NCBI GenBank assembly: GCA_035690065.1
Contig: DASSKW010000004.1
Location: 1-17,606, forward strand
Direction: 5' to 3'
Source: DASSKW01 sp035690065
GTDB taxonomy: Bacteria; Pseudomonadota; Gammaproteobacteria; Natronospirales; REEB76
DNA: 17,606 bases
Every line of letters begins with the position of its first letter. Position 1 is the first letter of the stretch. A program made the position numbers and the translations under genes. The notes below the pieces were generated by a model. That model was not told where the DNA came from. It made no database searches and saw only the letters and a list, made by a program, of their open reading frames with translations. Positions 1-6,428 of this stretch are shown here, piece by piece.

Positions 1-96
1 CACACGGATCGCCGCCATCTCGGTAACAAAATGATCTGCGGCGACCGCGGACCAGAATCCAGCCCGTGTTTCGGCTGATACACTTGGCGCCCGCAT
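1..96 (-). CDS. Possible N-terminus of a divergent gene, cut by the window edge
   Basis: On the minus strand an ATG at 96-94 opens a frame that stays open for all 32 codons to the window edge. It begins MRAPSVSAETRAGFW and continues with an AADHFVTEMAAIRV-like stretch that looks protein-like. I do not recognise the family. Its start codon overlaps the ATG of the rightward transporter (95-97) on the opposite strand, which is an unusual arrangement. One of the two starts may therefore be misplaced, or this frame may be open by chance, since 32 codons is short for GC-rich DNA. No clear ribosome-binding site was seen. Only sequence to the left of the window can settle it. Confidence 0.3.
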   Translation of the reverse strand, partial: MRAPSVSAETRAGFWSAVAADHFVTEMAAIRV

Positions 97-1333
97 GTCC
101 GACTCGCCAGCCGCCCCCCATCAGACTTTACGCCAACACCCGGCGTTCGTGCAGTATTGGTTTTCGCGCGTCGCGTCCGGTTTCGCTTTCCAGATGCTGT
201 CGGTCGCAGTCGGTTGGCAGATCTACGCGATGACCGGCCGTGCGTTCGATCTCGGCATGATCGGGCTGGTGCAATTCATCCCCTCGATCCTGCTGGCGTT
301 GCCGGCCGGTCATGTCGCGGACATCTTCGAACGCCGCCGCATCGTGATGCTGTGTCAGTTGGTGGAATGGTTCGCGATCGGCCTGCTCGCCACCGGCAGT
401 CTTCTGCACTGGTTCGGCGAAGCTGCCATCCTCAGCATGATCTTCGTGATCGGTGTGGCGCGCGCGTTTGAATTCCCCACCATGCAGGCGTTATTGCCGA
501 GCCTGATCCCGGCTTCGATGTTGTCGCGCGCCATGGCGGCGGGTTCGTCCGCGATGCAACTTGCGATGATCGTCGGACCCGCGCTCGGCGGTTTCCTGTA
601 CGTGGCCGGGCCGGGCACGGTGTACGGCATCTGCAGCTTGCTGTGCCTGACGGCGGCGACGCTCATGTGGCGGCTCAAGGTCGAACGCCCGCCGGTGTCG
701 CGCGAGCCGCGCACACTCAAGACCGTGTTCGCCGGCATCACCTTCATCCGCCAGCGTCCGGTGATCCTGGGTGCGATCTCGCTGGATCTGTTTGCTGTGC
801 TGCTGGGCGGGGCCACGGCATTATTGCCGATCTTCGCGCGCGACATCCTGCATACCGGCCCCTGGGGTCTGGGTCTGTTGCGTGCCGCACCGGCCGTCGG
901 CGCCATCGCCATGTCGGTATGGCTGGCACGTCGGCCGCTTACCCGCCGGGTCGGTTACATCATGTTCTATTCGGTGGCCGGTTTCGGTGTATTTACCGTG
1001 GTGTTCGCGCTCTCGACCTCGTTCCTGTTGTCACTGACCGCGCTGTGCATGCTGGGTGCCCTCGACATGATCAGCATGGTGGTCCGCGGTTCACTGGTGC
1101 AACTCGACACGCCGGATGCGATGCGTGGCCGGGTCAGCGCAGTCAACGCGATCTTCATCAACACCTCGAATCAACTGGGTGAATTCGAGTCCGGCGTCAC
1201 CGCCGCCTGGTTCGGCGCGGTGCCGGCAGCACTCATCGGCGGCATCGGCACCCTGCTGGTAGTAGGTACCTGGATGTGGTTGTTCCCGGCCTTGCGCAAA
1301 CGACAGCGGCTGGAATCGGAAGTGCTGACCTGA
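95..1333 (+). CDS. Major facilitator superfamily transporter (EntS-like MFS_3 type)
   Basis: This is a 412-residue inner-membrane protein of about 12 hydrophobic segments, the usual size for MFS drug or siderophore exporters. It begins with a short polar tail followed by HPAFVQYWFSRVASGFAFQM and VGWQIYAMTG, an opening typical of the EntS-like MFS_3 group. The loop between helices 2 and 3 carries the MFS signature as GHVADIFERRR (about residues 72-82), and a second basic loop, ARRPLTRRVGY, lies mid-protein. The likely role is proton-driven export of a small molecule; the substrate cannot be read from sequence. ATG 95 is the only plausible start, because the frame upstream has no start codon before an in-frame TGA at 32-34. 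No strong Shine-Dalgarno precedes it. The gene is alone in its orientation and converges with the YXWGXW gene across a 61-bp gap. Confidence 0.9.
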   Translation: MSDSPAAPHQTLRQHPAFVQYWFSRVASGFAFQMLSVAVGWQIYAMTGRAFDLGMIGLVQFIPSILLALPAGHVADIFERRRIVMLCQLVEWFAIGLLATGSLLHWFGEAAILSMIFVIGVARAFEFPTMQALLPSLIPASMLSRAMAAGSSAMQLAMIVGPALGGFLYVAGPGTVYGICSLLCLTAATLMWRLKVERPPVSREPRTLKTVFAGITFIRQRPVILGAISLDLFAVLLGGATALLPIFARDILHTGPWGLGLLRAAPAVGAIAMSVWLARRPLTRRVGYIMFYSVAGFGVFTVVFALSTSFLLSLTALCMLGALDMISMVVRGSLVQLDTPDAMRGRVSAVNAIFINTSNQLGEFESGVTAAWFGAVPAALIGGIGTLLVVGTWMWLFPALRKRQRLESEVLT

Positions 1334-1346
1334 GCTTGATAATGTC

Positions 1347-1412
1347 GGCCGGCCGCGCATGCACGCGACTGGCTCAAGGATACGGATATACGACTCAGTG
1401 TGGCGGCCGGCC
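1347..1412. repeat. Inverted repeat between convergent genes
   Basis: GGCCGGCCGC at 1347-1356 is exactly reverse-complemented as GCGGCCGGCC at 1403-1412, with a 46-base interval. It covers the gap between the transporter and the YXWGXW gene and runs into the last codons of the latter. In RNA it could form a 10-bp stem with a large loop on either strand. There is no T-tract, so it is a weak terminator candidate at best. The self-complementary GGCCGGCC core means part of the match could be chance in GC-rich DNA. Confidence 0.3.
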
Positions 1413-2444
1413 AACTCTGTCATCGTGGTAAATACCCCTGTTCGCCTTCACCGGTCTGTGTAGCCCGCCGCGGAATTCAGTCGCTGGTTGCCGCATGTGT
1501 GGCGCTTTGGTCCGCACCTGCCGTGGTTGCTGAATCTGCGTTTCATTTCGGAATCCACTACTTTCCGGCAGCGTCGCTTGTGATGGTTGCTGTGTGACAT
1601 CTGTACGGGGCTCTGCGGGCTTGGGTACCGACACAATTTCAGTGCGCTGTGCGCGCTGGAAACCGGGTTGTCCGGGGGTGGCGTGAGCAGCCGGTGGGTC
1701 GAGATGCGCAGTCTGTTTCTGGTTCATCTGCCCCGTTCCAGCCCCGTTGAATTCACCCGGCCGGGTGGTCGCGGCGATCCTGGGTTTGCCATGATTGACC
1801 GACCAGCGCTGGGCGGGATCATTCATGGCGATACTCTCCTGCTCCAACTGCGCTTCGGTGTCAGAGAAATGCTGGTCACGCGCAAACTGTTGCTGCTCCC
1901 CGGTCGGCTGTGTCGTGATGCCACCCGCACCACCGTTGTAACTCACCCGGCTTGAGTTCGCATCCCCGGGCATACGCTGGTAGTACGTGTTACCTGTGAT
2001 ATTGGAACTGACATTGTTCACGGCGCGGTTGTAGTAGAAATCCTGATCACGCCAGTAACCACCTTCATACCCTTCGCCGGGATAACCATATCCATAATGG
2101 ATGCCGCCGTAATAACCGACGTGCGGCCCCCAATAACCCCTATGCCACCAGTAGCGCCCTCCATACCAGCCCCACCAGCCCGGCGTCCACAACATGCCGA
2201 CTGCCGGCGCCAGCACCCAGGTGCCCGGCACCCAGAAATAACCGGCATCGCTATAAGCCCAGTAGCCGGGCATCCAGACGAAACCCATGCCCGGACAAAA
2301 CGGCTGTGAGTAATAAGGTAACGGTGGCGGGGCGAAACTTACCGGGGTTCCGGTTTCCACGTCTGCAACTGCGGCATCGGGCAGGACCAGTAACGGACCA
2401 ATAAGACTTATTGCGACAAGCAAAATCGTAGTGGCTCGCTTCAC
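1395..2444 (-). CDS. Secreted YXWGXW-repeat protein
   Basis: The protein starts with a basic, hydrophobic signal peptide (VKRATTILLVAISLIG..., probable cleavage near AVA-DV around residue 27). A region of roughly residues 44-125 follows that is very rich in Tyr, Trp and Gly, with units such as FVWMPGYWAY, YFWVPGTWVL and MLWTPGWWGWYGG. This is the hallmark of YXWGXW-repeat proteins, which are exported and of unknown function. The remaining ~200 residues are polar, rich in Gln, Thr and Pro, and look disordered. I chose the GTG at 2444-2442 (349 residues) because GGAGGGG stands just upstream and the signal peptide then begins properly. An ATG nine codons further upstream (2471) would bury the signal peptide behind a polar tail. 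The neighbouring YHYH protein is also secreted. Confidence 0.75.
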   Translation of the reverse strand: MKRATTILLVAISLIGPLLVLPDAAVADVETGTPVSFAPPPLPYYSQPFCPGMGFVWMPGYWAYSDAGYFWVPGTWVLAPAVGMLWTPGWWGWYGGRYWWHRGYWGPHVGYYGGIHYGYGYPGEGYEGGYWRDQDFYYNRAVNNVSSNITGNTYYQRMPGDANSSRVSYNGGAGGITTQPTGEQQQFARDQHFSDTEAQLEQESIAMNDPAQRWSVNHGKPRIAATTRPGEFNGAGTGQMNQKQTAHLDPPAAHATPGQPGFQRAQRTEIVSVPKPAEPRTDVTQQPSQATLPESSGFRNETQIQQPRQVRTKAPHMRQPATEFRGGLHRPVKANRGIYHDDRVGRPPH

Positions 2445-2576
2445 GAAGTCCCCTCCACTGCATGGATTCAATGCAAGGAAACGTCTGGCGCTCCACCCAG
2501 GTTGACCCCAGCCTGTTACAAAGCATTACAGTCAGGCAATCCTCGATGCAACATTATGGTGGTTCGCAACCATACT

Positions 2577-2930
2577 CTACAGACTACGGCCGTCGAACAT
2601 CTTGACCTTTAACGAGGCGATATCCAGGTCTTCGAGACAACGCACATTGATCGCCGCCATCTCATTACCTTTGCCGTCGGCACCGATCCCGAACGGAGCG
2701 CACCCGCAGGTGGGGCAGAAATAATGCTTGATGCGATGTTTGTTGAAAGTGTAATAAGTCATATCCGTTTCAGACGTCTTCAGTTTCAAGTTGGCGCGCG
2801 GCACGAACCATAGCAGGTGACCGCGCCGCTGACAGATGGAGCAGTTACACCCGACAACCTCCCCGGGTAACTGCTCCGCGTCCACTTCATAACTGATCTT
2901 GCCGCAATGACAACTACCTTCGTAAGGCAT
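2577..2930 (-). CDS. GFA family protein (glutathione-dependent formaldehyde-activating enzyme/CENP-V fold)
   Basis: A 117-residue soluble protein with the full GFA cysteine pattern: C7-x-C9 (SCHCG), C28-x-C30-x2-C33 (CNCSIC) and C72-x2-C75-x-C77 (CPTCGC). These residues bind zinc in the family. The founding member, Gfa of Paracoccus, was described as condensing formaldehyde with glutathione, but most members have no proven reaction, so only the family is called here. The length is typical. The ATG at 2930 has a good ribosome-binding site (AGGGAGT) about eight bases upstream. The gene lies 64 bp downstream of the YHYH gene in the same direction, with a hairpin between them, so it is probably transcribed on its own. 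No glutathione or formaldehyde dehydrogenase gene is nearby. Confidence 0.88.
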   Translation of the reverse strand: MPYEGSCHCGKISYEVDAEQLPGEVVGCNCSICQRRGHLLWFVPRANLKLKTSETDMTYYTFNKHRIKHYFCPTCGCAPFGIGADGKGNEMAAINVRCLEDLDIASLKVKMFDGRSL

Positions 2931-2959
2931 ATTGGTTACTCCCTGACTGTATCAACCAC

Positions 2960-2994
2960 AAAAACCTGTCCGCGCACGCTGCATACCAGCGTGC
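2960..2994 (-). terminator. Probable intrinsic terminator after the YHYH gene
   Basis: Directly after the YHYH stop codon (2997-2995), GCACGCTG (2974-2981) and CAGCGTGC (2987-2994) form an 8-bp perfect stem with a 5-base loop. Read leftward, a run of five T follows nine bases later (complement of 2960-2964). The gap between stem and T-run is longer than in a canonical terminator, so efficiency is uncertain. Confidence 0.4.
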
Positions 2995-4098
2995 TCAAGG
3001 CTGTGTATCGCCCTGCTGGCGCGCTTGACGCAACGCATCGCGCAACTGCTGTTCACCGATGCCGAGCTGCTGTGCAGCATGCTGGAAATCCGGTGGTGGC
3101 GGACCCAGGGCAGCGCGTAACTGATCGGCCGATATGCCCAGCGTCGCGGCAGCACGTCGCAATATGGCTTCCCGGTCGCCACCCGGTGGGCTACGCTCGG
3201 GTCCCATTCCAGGCCCGACTGATTGATGTTGGCCATGATGCAGCGACGTCGCCGCGACGTATCCACGAAAACAGCCGATCGTGTACGGATATTCCGCCGT
3301 CAGTACATAGTGATATATCTTCGTCGGCTTGCCGTTCCACAGCACGGTGCTGGTAGTCCCGTGACAGGCATCCAGATCGGTATCGTGCAGGATGCGGCCG
3401 GTGCTCGCGTCTTTCATGCCATAGATACCGAATCCATCAAGCGCATAACCTACCAGACCGGAGCTCATCTCGTTGGGCATGCATGGTGACGGACCGTGAT
3501 AATGATACTGGCCGTTACGCTCGGGATGACCGTGACATTTATCCTGGACTTCATGTGCGACCGCATCGCGCCCTGCCGCATCCACGGCATTGAAGATGGC
3601 GACACCGTCCGTCGCAAACCCGATCATCCCCATCGGCACGCAGGAAGGCGTGTTGGCAAGCGTCGGATCGGCCGGCAAGGTCAACAGTATCTGCTGAGTC
3701 TGAATCGAATTCGGATTATGGTCGTATTGATACGCGGGATCGTCCGCCTGGATCGGGAATATGCCAGTATCGTGTTTCGGCAGATTGTTGGCGCGGATGA
3801 TGCGCCGGTCGCCTTCCAGTGTGATCGTGATACTGGAATCGGGCCATGTAACGTCTCCCTGCACGACCGGTTTCTCAGCCGGATCCCATTCGTCGCCCTT
3901 GATCCAGGGTCCGCCATGCACCGCACGCCGGGTATTGAACATCGTCTGACAGTCGAGCAGATAACCGACTTTGGGCGCATCGGAAAGGTGTCCGTCACCC
4001 AGCGGTAACAACTGATCGTGCGCTGCGGCATGCGGAGAAGTTACGGACACGGCAACCATCAGCATCGATAAGCATGCGGCTATACCGGATCGTTTCAT
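2995..4098 (-). CDS. Secreted YHYH-domain protein with C-terminal helical repeats
   Basis: The protein (367 residues from ATG 4098) opens with a clear signal peptide (MKRSGIAACLSMLMVAVSV...AAA-HD). The central domain carries the signature NGQYHYHG (YHYH at about residues 198-201), preceded by CHGHPE. Further conserved stretches are GFATDGVAIFNAVDA, GYALDGFGIYG and KIYHYVLTAEYPY, with several paired cysteines suiting an oxidising compartment. The YHYH family is exported and has no established function; the histidine clusters suggest metal binding, which is inference. The last ~60 residues hold two related units, TLGISADQLRAALG and QLGIGEQQLRDALR, joined by PPPP. I prefer ATG 4098, behind GGGGG, to a TTG six bases upstream (4104). 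The gene is 77 bp downstream of oxyR in the same direction. OxyR-linked expression is possible but not shown. Confidence 0.82.
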   Translation of the reverse strand: MKRSGIAACLSMLMVAVSVTSPHAAAHDQLLPLGDGHLSDAPKVGYLLDCQTMFNTRRAVHGGPWIKGDEWDPAEKPVVQGDVTWPDSSITITLEGDRRIIRANNLPKHDTGIFPIQADDPAYQYDHNPNSIQTQQILLTLPADPTLANTPSCVPMGMIGFATDGVAIFNAVDAAGRDAVAHEVQDKCHGHPERNGQYHYHGPSPCMPNEMSSGLVGYALDGFGIYGMKDASTGRILHDTDLDACHGTTSTVLWNGKPTKIYHYVLTAEYPYTIGCFRGYVAATSLHHGQHQSVGPGMGPERSPPGGDREAILRRAAATLGISADQLRAALGPPPPDFQHAAQQLGIGEQQLRDALRQARQQGDTQP

Positions 4099-4175
4099 GT
4101 TCAACCCCCGCTATTGATCCTGATTCTACGGCTCAGGGATTATGCGCGCCTGCGCGACAGCCCGAAAACCGTACT

Positions 4176-5087
4176 TCAGATGGCTTTCGTGGCCAGGATG
4201 GCGTTCGCCCCAACACTCAGCGTCTGCGCCAGTTCTTTTAACAGATCGCCCGACGGCGAACTCTCGCGCCACAACATCGCCAGCCGGCGGCTCGGCGGCG
4301 AACCGCGAAAGCGTACCAGCTTCAGACCCTCGACCTGGACGATCGGCGGTTTGGTGGCGAGTGCCGGGATCAGTGTGATGCCGGTGCCACCGGCTACCAT
4401 GTAACGCAGCGTTTCCAGGCTGGTGGCGCGGAATCCGGCACGCTCATGCGCGCCACCAAGATGACAGACTTCCAGCGCCTGATCGCGCAGGCAATGCCCT
4501 TCTTCAAGCAACAGCAGGTCCTGATCCTGCAGATCGTCCATGGTCACCGTGACACGCTTCGCCAAAGGATGTTTTTCCGGGACCGCCAGCAGGAACGGTT
4601 CCTCGAACAGGAATTCTGCATGCAGGCCTTCCTCGTTCACCGGCAAGGCTACGATCGCCGCATCCAGTCGCCCTTCGCGCAACCGCGTCAGGATCTCTGC
4701 GGTTTTTTCCTCGACCAGCAGCAGTTCCAGTTTGGGGAAACGCTTGCGGATACCAGGCAAGGTCTGCGGCAACAGATAAGGTCCAAGGGTGGGGAATATC
4801 CCGAGCCGCACCGTCCGTGAATTCGGATCGCTCAGGTTGCGTGCAATCCGGCGGATATCGTCGGCGCCCTCCAGCACCTCATGCACGCGTGCCAGCACCG
4901 CCTTGCCGGCCTCGGTCAGCATCACCTGCCGCGAACCGCGTTCGACCAGTACCACACCCAACTCCTCCTCCAGTTTCTTGATCTGGGTAGAAAGGGTCGG
5001 CTGGCTCACGAAACTGGCTTCGGCGGCGCGGCCAAAGTGCCGGTGTTCAGCCAGGGCCCGCAGGTATTGGAGGTCGCGAAGGTTCAT
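4176..5087 (-). CDS. oxyR: Hydrogen peroxide-sensing LysR-type regulator OxyR
   Basis: A 303-residue LysR-family regulator. Residues 1-60 form the winged helix-turn-helix (NLRDLQYLRALAEHRHFGRA, SQPTLSTQIKKLEEELG). The rest is the substrate-binding-like regulatory domain. The OxyR redox segment is present as EEGHCLRDQALEVC, with cysteines at exactly 199 and 208, the two positions that form the regulatory disulfide in E. coli OxyR. The adjacent RATSLETLRYMVAGGTGITL also matches OxyR rather than other LysR proteins. It is cytoplasmic and activates antioxidant genes on peroxide exposure. It is divergent from ahpC-ahpD across 128 bp containing an OxyR-like palindrome, so control of ahpCD and of itself is strongly implied. 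The start has no clear Shine-Dalgarno, and a possible -10 lies so close that the leader would be only a few bases long. Confidence 0.95.
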   Translation of the reverse strand: MNLRDLQYLRALAEHRHFGRAAEASFVSQPTLSTQIKKLEEELGVVLVERGSRQVMLTEAGKAVLARVHEVLEGADDIRRIARNLSDPNSRTVRLGIFPTLGPYLLPQTLPGIRKRFPKLELLLVEEKTAEILTRLREGRLDAAIVALPVNEEGLHAEFLFEEPFLLAVPEKHPLAKRVTVTMDDLQDQDLLLLEEGHCLRDQALEVCHLGGAHERAGFRATSLETLRYMVAGGTGITLIPALATKPPIVQVEGLKLVRFRGSPPSRRLAMLWRESSPSGDLLKELAQTLSVGANAILATKAI

Positions 5088-5094
5088 AACGCTG

Positions 5095-5131
5095 ATAGTC
5101 TATACCTATCAACATCATATAAACAATTCAC
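5095..5131. promoter_or_regulatory. OxyR binding site between oxyR and ahpC
   Basis: TGATAG (5093-5098) and CTATCA (5106-5111) form a perfect 6-bp inverted repeat spaced by seven bases, giving the OxyR half-site pair ATAG-N7-CTAT at 5095-5109. Seven bases further, ATAT (5117-5120) matches three of four bases of the next ATAG. The fourth half-site (5128-5131) is degenerate. A four-half-site array with this spacing is the known OxyR pattern. It ends one base before the proposed ahpC -35, a position suited to activation of ahpC, and covers the proposed oxyR -10, suited to autorepression. Confidence 0.72.
5099..5126 (-). promoter_or_regulatory. Possible oxyR promoter
   Basis: Read leftward, TTGTTT (complement of 5121-5126) and TATAGA (complement of 5099-5104) are separated by 16 bases and would serve as -35 and -10. 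Transcription would start only about five bases before the oxyR ATG, so the transcript would be almost leaderless, in keeping with the lack of a Shine-Dalgarno. The -10 lies in the centre of the OxyR palindrome. The -35 is a poor match. Confidence 0.4.
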
Positions 5132-5160
5132 TTGAATTATCACTCGACCGCCCTCATATT
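5132..5160 (+). promoter_or_regulatory. Probable ahpC-ahpD promoter
   Basis: TTGAAT (5132-5137) and CATATT (5155-5160) are 17 bases apart, each matching four of six consensus bases. A weak core promoter immediately downstream of an OxyR site is typical of activator-dependent peroxide genes. A good ribosome-binding site (AAGGAG, 5202-5207) precedes the ahpC ATG at 5216. Confidence 0.5.
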
Positions 5161-5215
5161 GTCAGCAAGCGCGGGGTAACCGCAGTTTCAAACGACTTGT
5201 TAAGGAGCAGACATC

Positions 5216-5755
5216 ATGTTGACCGTTGGCGACAAATTTCCGGAATTCAAATTGAAAGCGACCGTGGGTACCAAAAGCCTGGAGACCGCATTCGCGGACA
5301 TCACTAACAACAGTTACGCCGGCAAGTGGCTGTGCGTGTTCTTCTACCCGAAGGATTTTACCTTCGTCTGTCCGACCGAGATCAAGGGTTTCGGCGATCT
5401 CAACTCGCAGTTCCAGGATCGCGATTGCCAGGTACTGGCGGCGAGCACCGACAGCGAGTTCGTGCATCTGGCCTGGCGCAAAGACCACAAGGACCTGCAC
5501 GACCTGCCGTTCCCGATGCTGGCCGATATCCGCAAGGATCTGACCAGCGCGCTCGGCATCCTCGATGAGGAAGGTGTCGCACGCCGTGCCGCATTCCTGG
5601 TCGATCCCGAGGGTGTGATCCGTTTCGTGTACGTCACCGAAGGCAGCGTCGGCCGCAACCCGGCGGAAGTGCTGCGCGTGCTCGACGCGCTGCAGACTGA
5701 CGAACTCTGCCCATGCAACTGGCAGAGTGGCGACGAGACCCTCAAGGCCGCGTAA
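5216..5755 (+). CDS. ahpC: Alkyl hydroperoxide reductase AhpC (2-Cys peroxiredoxin, AhpD-dependent type)
   Basis: A 179-residue cytoplasmic peroxiredoxin that reduces H2O2, organic hydroperoxides and probably peroxynitrite. The peroxidatic cysteine is C52 in DFTFVCPTE, and two further cysteines, C165 and C167, lie in ELCPCNW near the C-terminus. The C52-to-C165 and C52-to-C167 distances (113 and 115 residues) equal those between C61, C174 and C176 of Mycobacterium tuberculosis AhpC as I recall them. The protein therefore belongs to the three-cysteine group reduced by AhpD, not the enteric AhpC-AhpF group. AAGGAG lies nine bases before the ATG. ahpD follows after 62 bp on the same strand, separated by a strong hairpin. 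Expression is expected to need oxidised OxyR bound at the adjacent site. Confidence 0.94.
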   Translation: MLTVGDKFPEFKLKATVGTKSLETAFADITNNSYAGKWLCVFFYPKDFTFVCPTEIKGFGDLNSQFQDRDCQVLAASTDSEFVHLAWRKDHKDLHDLPFPMLADIRKDLTSALGILDEEGVARRAAFLVDPEGVIRFVYVTEGSVGRNPAEVLRVLDALQTDELCPCNWQSGDETLKAA

Positions 5756-5768
5756 CTGACTTTCGGAC

Positions 5769-5800
5769 TCCGTCATGCCGGCATCAGTCGGCATGACGGA
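5769..5800 (+). repeat. Palindromic hairpin inside the ahpC-ahpD operon
   Basis: TCCGTCATGCCG (5769-5780) and CGGCATGACGGA (5789-5800) are perfect 12-bp inverted arms around an 8-base loop. The element lies between the ahpC stop and the ahpD ribosome-binding site (AAGGAG, 5806-5811). No T-tract follows, so it is unlikely to be a full terminator. Its CGTCATGCC...GGCATGACG form resembles the dispersed intergenic palindromes common in proteobacteria. In mRNA it could shield the ahpC 3' end or reduce read-through, giving more AhpC than AhpD. Confidence 0.7.
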
Positions 5801-5817
5801 AACCCAAGGAGCTTGCA

Positions 5818-6372
5818 ATGAATCTTGCTGAACTGAAAAGCCGTCTGCCCGAATACGCCAAGGACCTGCGGCTCAATCTCGAATCCGTCTTGAGCGAAGG
5901 CGGCGCGCCCGGTCTGAATCAAAAACAGATCGCCATCGTCGCGCTGGCTTCAGCCATCGCAGCACGTAATCAAGACCTGACACAAGCGCTGACGGCATTC
6001 GCCTCACAGCATCTCGACGCCGTGGAACTGGATGGCGCGCGTGCCGCTGCCGCGGTCATGGCGATGAACAATATCTACTACCGCTTCACGCATCTGGTCG
6101 GCGATCCGGAATACGCGACGCTGCGTGCCAACCTGCGCATGAGCATCATGGCAAAACCGGGGATCGGGAAGAACGACTTCGAACTGGCGTCGCTGGCGGT
6201 CTCGGCCATCAACGGCTGCGGTACCTGCATGAGTTCCCATGAAAAAGTCGTGCGTGAACATGGCATCGGTATCCAGGCGGTACAAAGCGTGGTGCGGATC
6301 GCAGCGGTGATCCATGCCGTGGCAGTGACTCTGGAACAGACGGCGGCAGCCAGTGAGGCCCTGGCCGCCTGA
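5818..6372 (+). CDS. ahpD: AhpD-type alkylhydroperoxidase (carboxymuconolactone decarboxylase family)
   Basis: A 184-residue, mostly helical protein with the AhpD active site NGCGTCMSSHEK. C134 and C137 form the CxxC, with H141 following and E122 twelve residues before the first cysteine. This spacing equals Glu118, Cys130, Cys133 and His137 of M. tuberculosis AhpD, the residues of its proton relay. AhpD reduces oxidised AhpC; in mycobacteria it takes electrons from the lipoyl group of the 2-oxoacid dehydrogenase E2 (SucB) and Lpd. The ATG has AAGGAG six bases upstream. It is the second gene of ahpC-ahpD, and a GC hairpin follows the stop. The length fits the family (about 177 residues). No ahpF-like reductase is in the window. 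Confidence 0.93.
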   Translation: MNLAELKSRLPEYAKDLRLNLESVLSEGGAPGLNQKQIAIVALASAIAARNQDLTQALTAFASQHLDAVELDGARAAAAVMAMNNIYYRFTHLVGDPEYATLRANLRMSIMAKPGIGKNDFELASLAVSAINGCGTCMSSHEKVVREHGIGIQAVQSVVRIAAVIHAVAVTLEQTAAASEALAA

Positions 6373-6404
6373 TAACCGCTCTTGCAATCACGGGAAAGAT
6401 CGAG

Positions 6405-6428
6405 GGGCCGGCATCATGCCGGCCCTTT
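6405..6428 (+). terminator. Terminator of ahpC-ahpD
   Basis: GGGCCGGCA (6405-6413), loop TCA (6414-6416) and TGCCGGCCC (6417-6425) form a perfect 9-bp GC-rich stem followed by TTT. The short T-run makes it a moderate terminator. The loop TCA is also the stop codon of the convergent acyltransferase gene, so the structure overlaps that gene's last codons. Confidence 0.6.

Noticed and set aside
2545..2580. Small inverted repeat TATGGT / ACCATA just after the GFA gene
   Set aside because: Six base pairs, no T-tract and low stability, so it is not called a terminator.
5162..5818. A 218-codon frame antisense to ahpC
   Set aside because: It covers the whole ahpC gene and its control region, and its translation has no recognisable feature.
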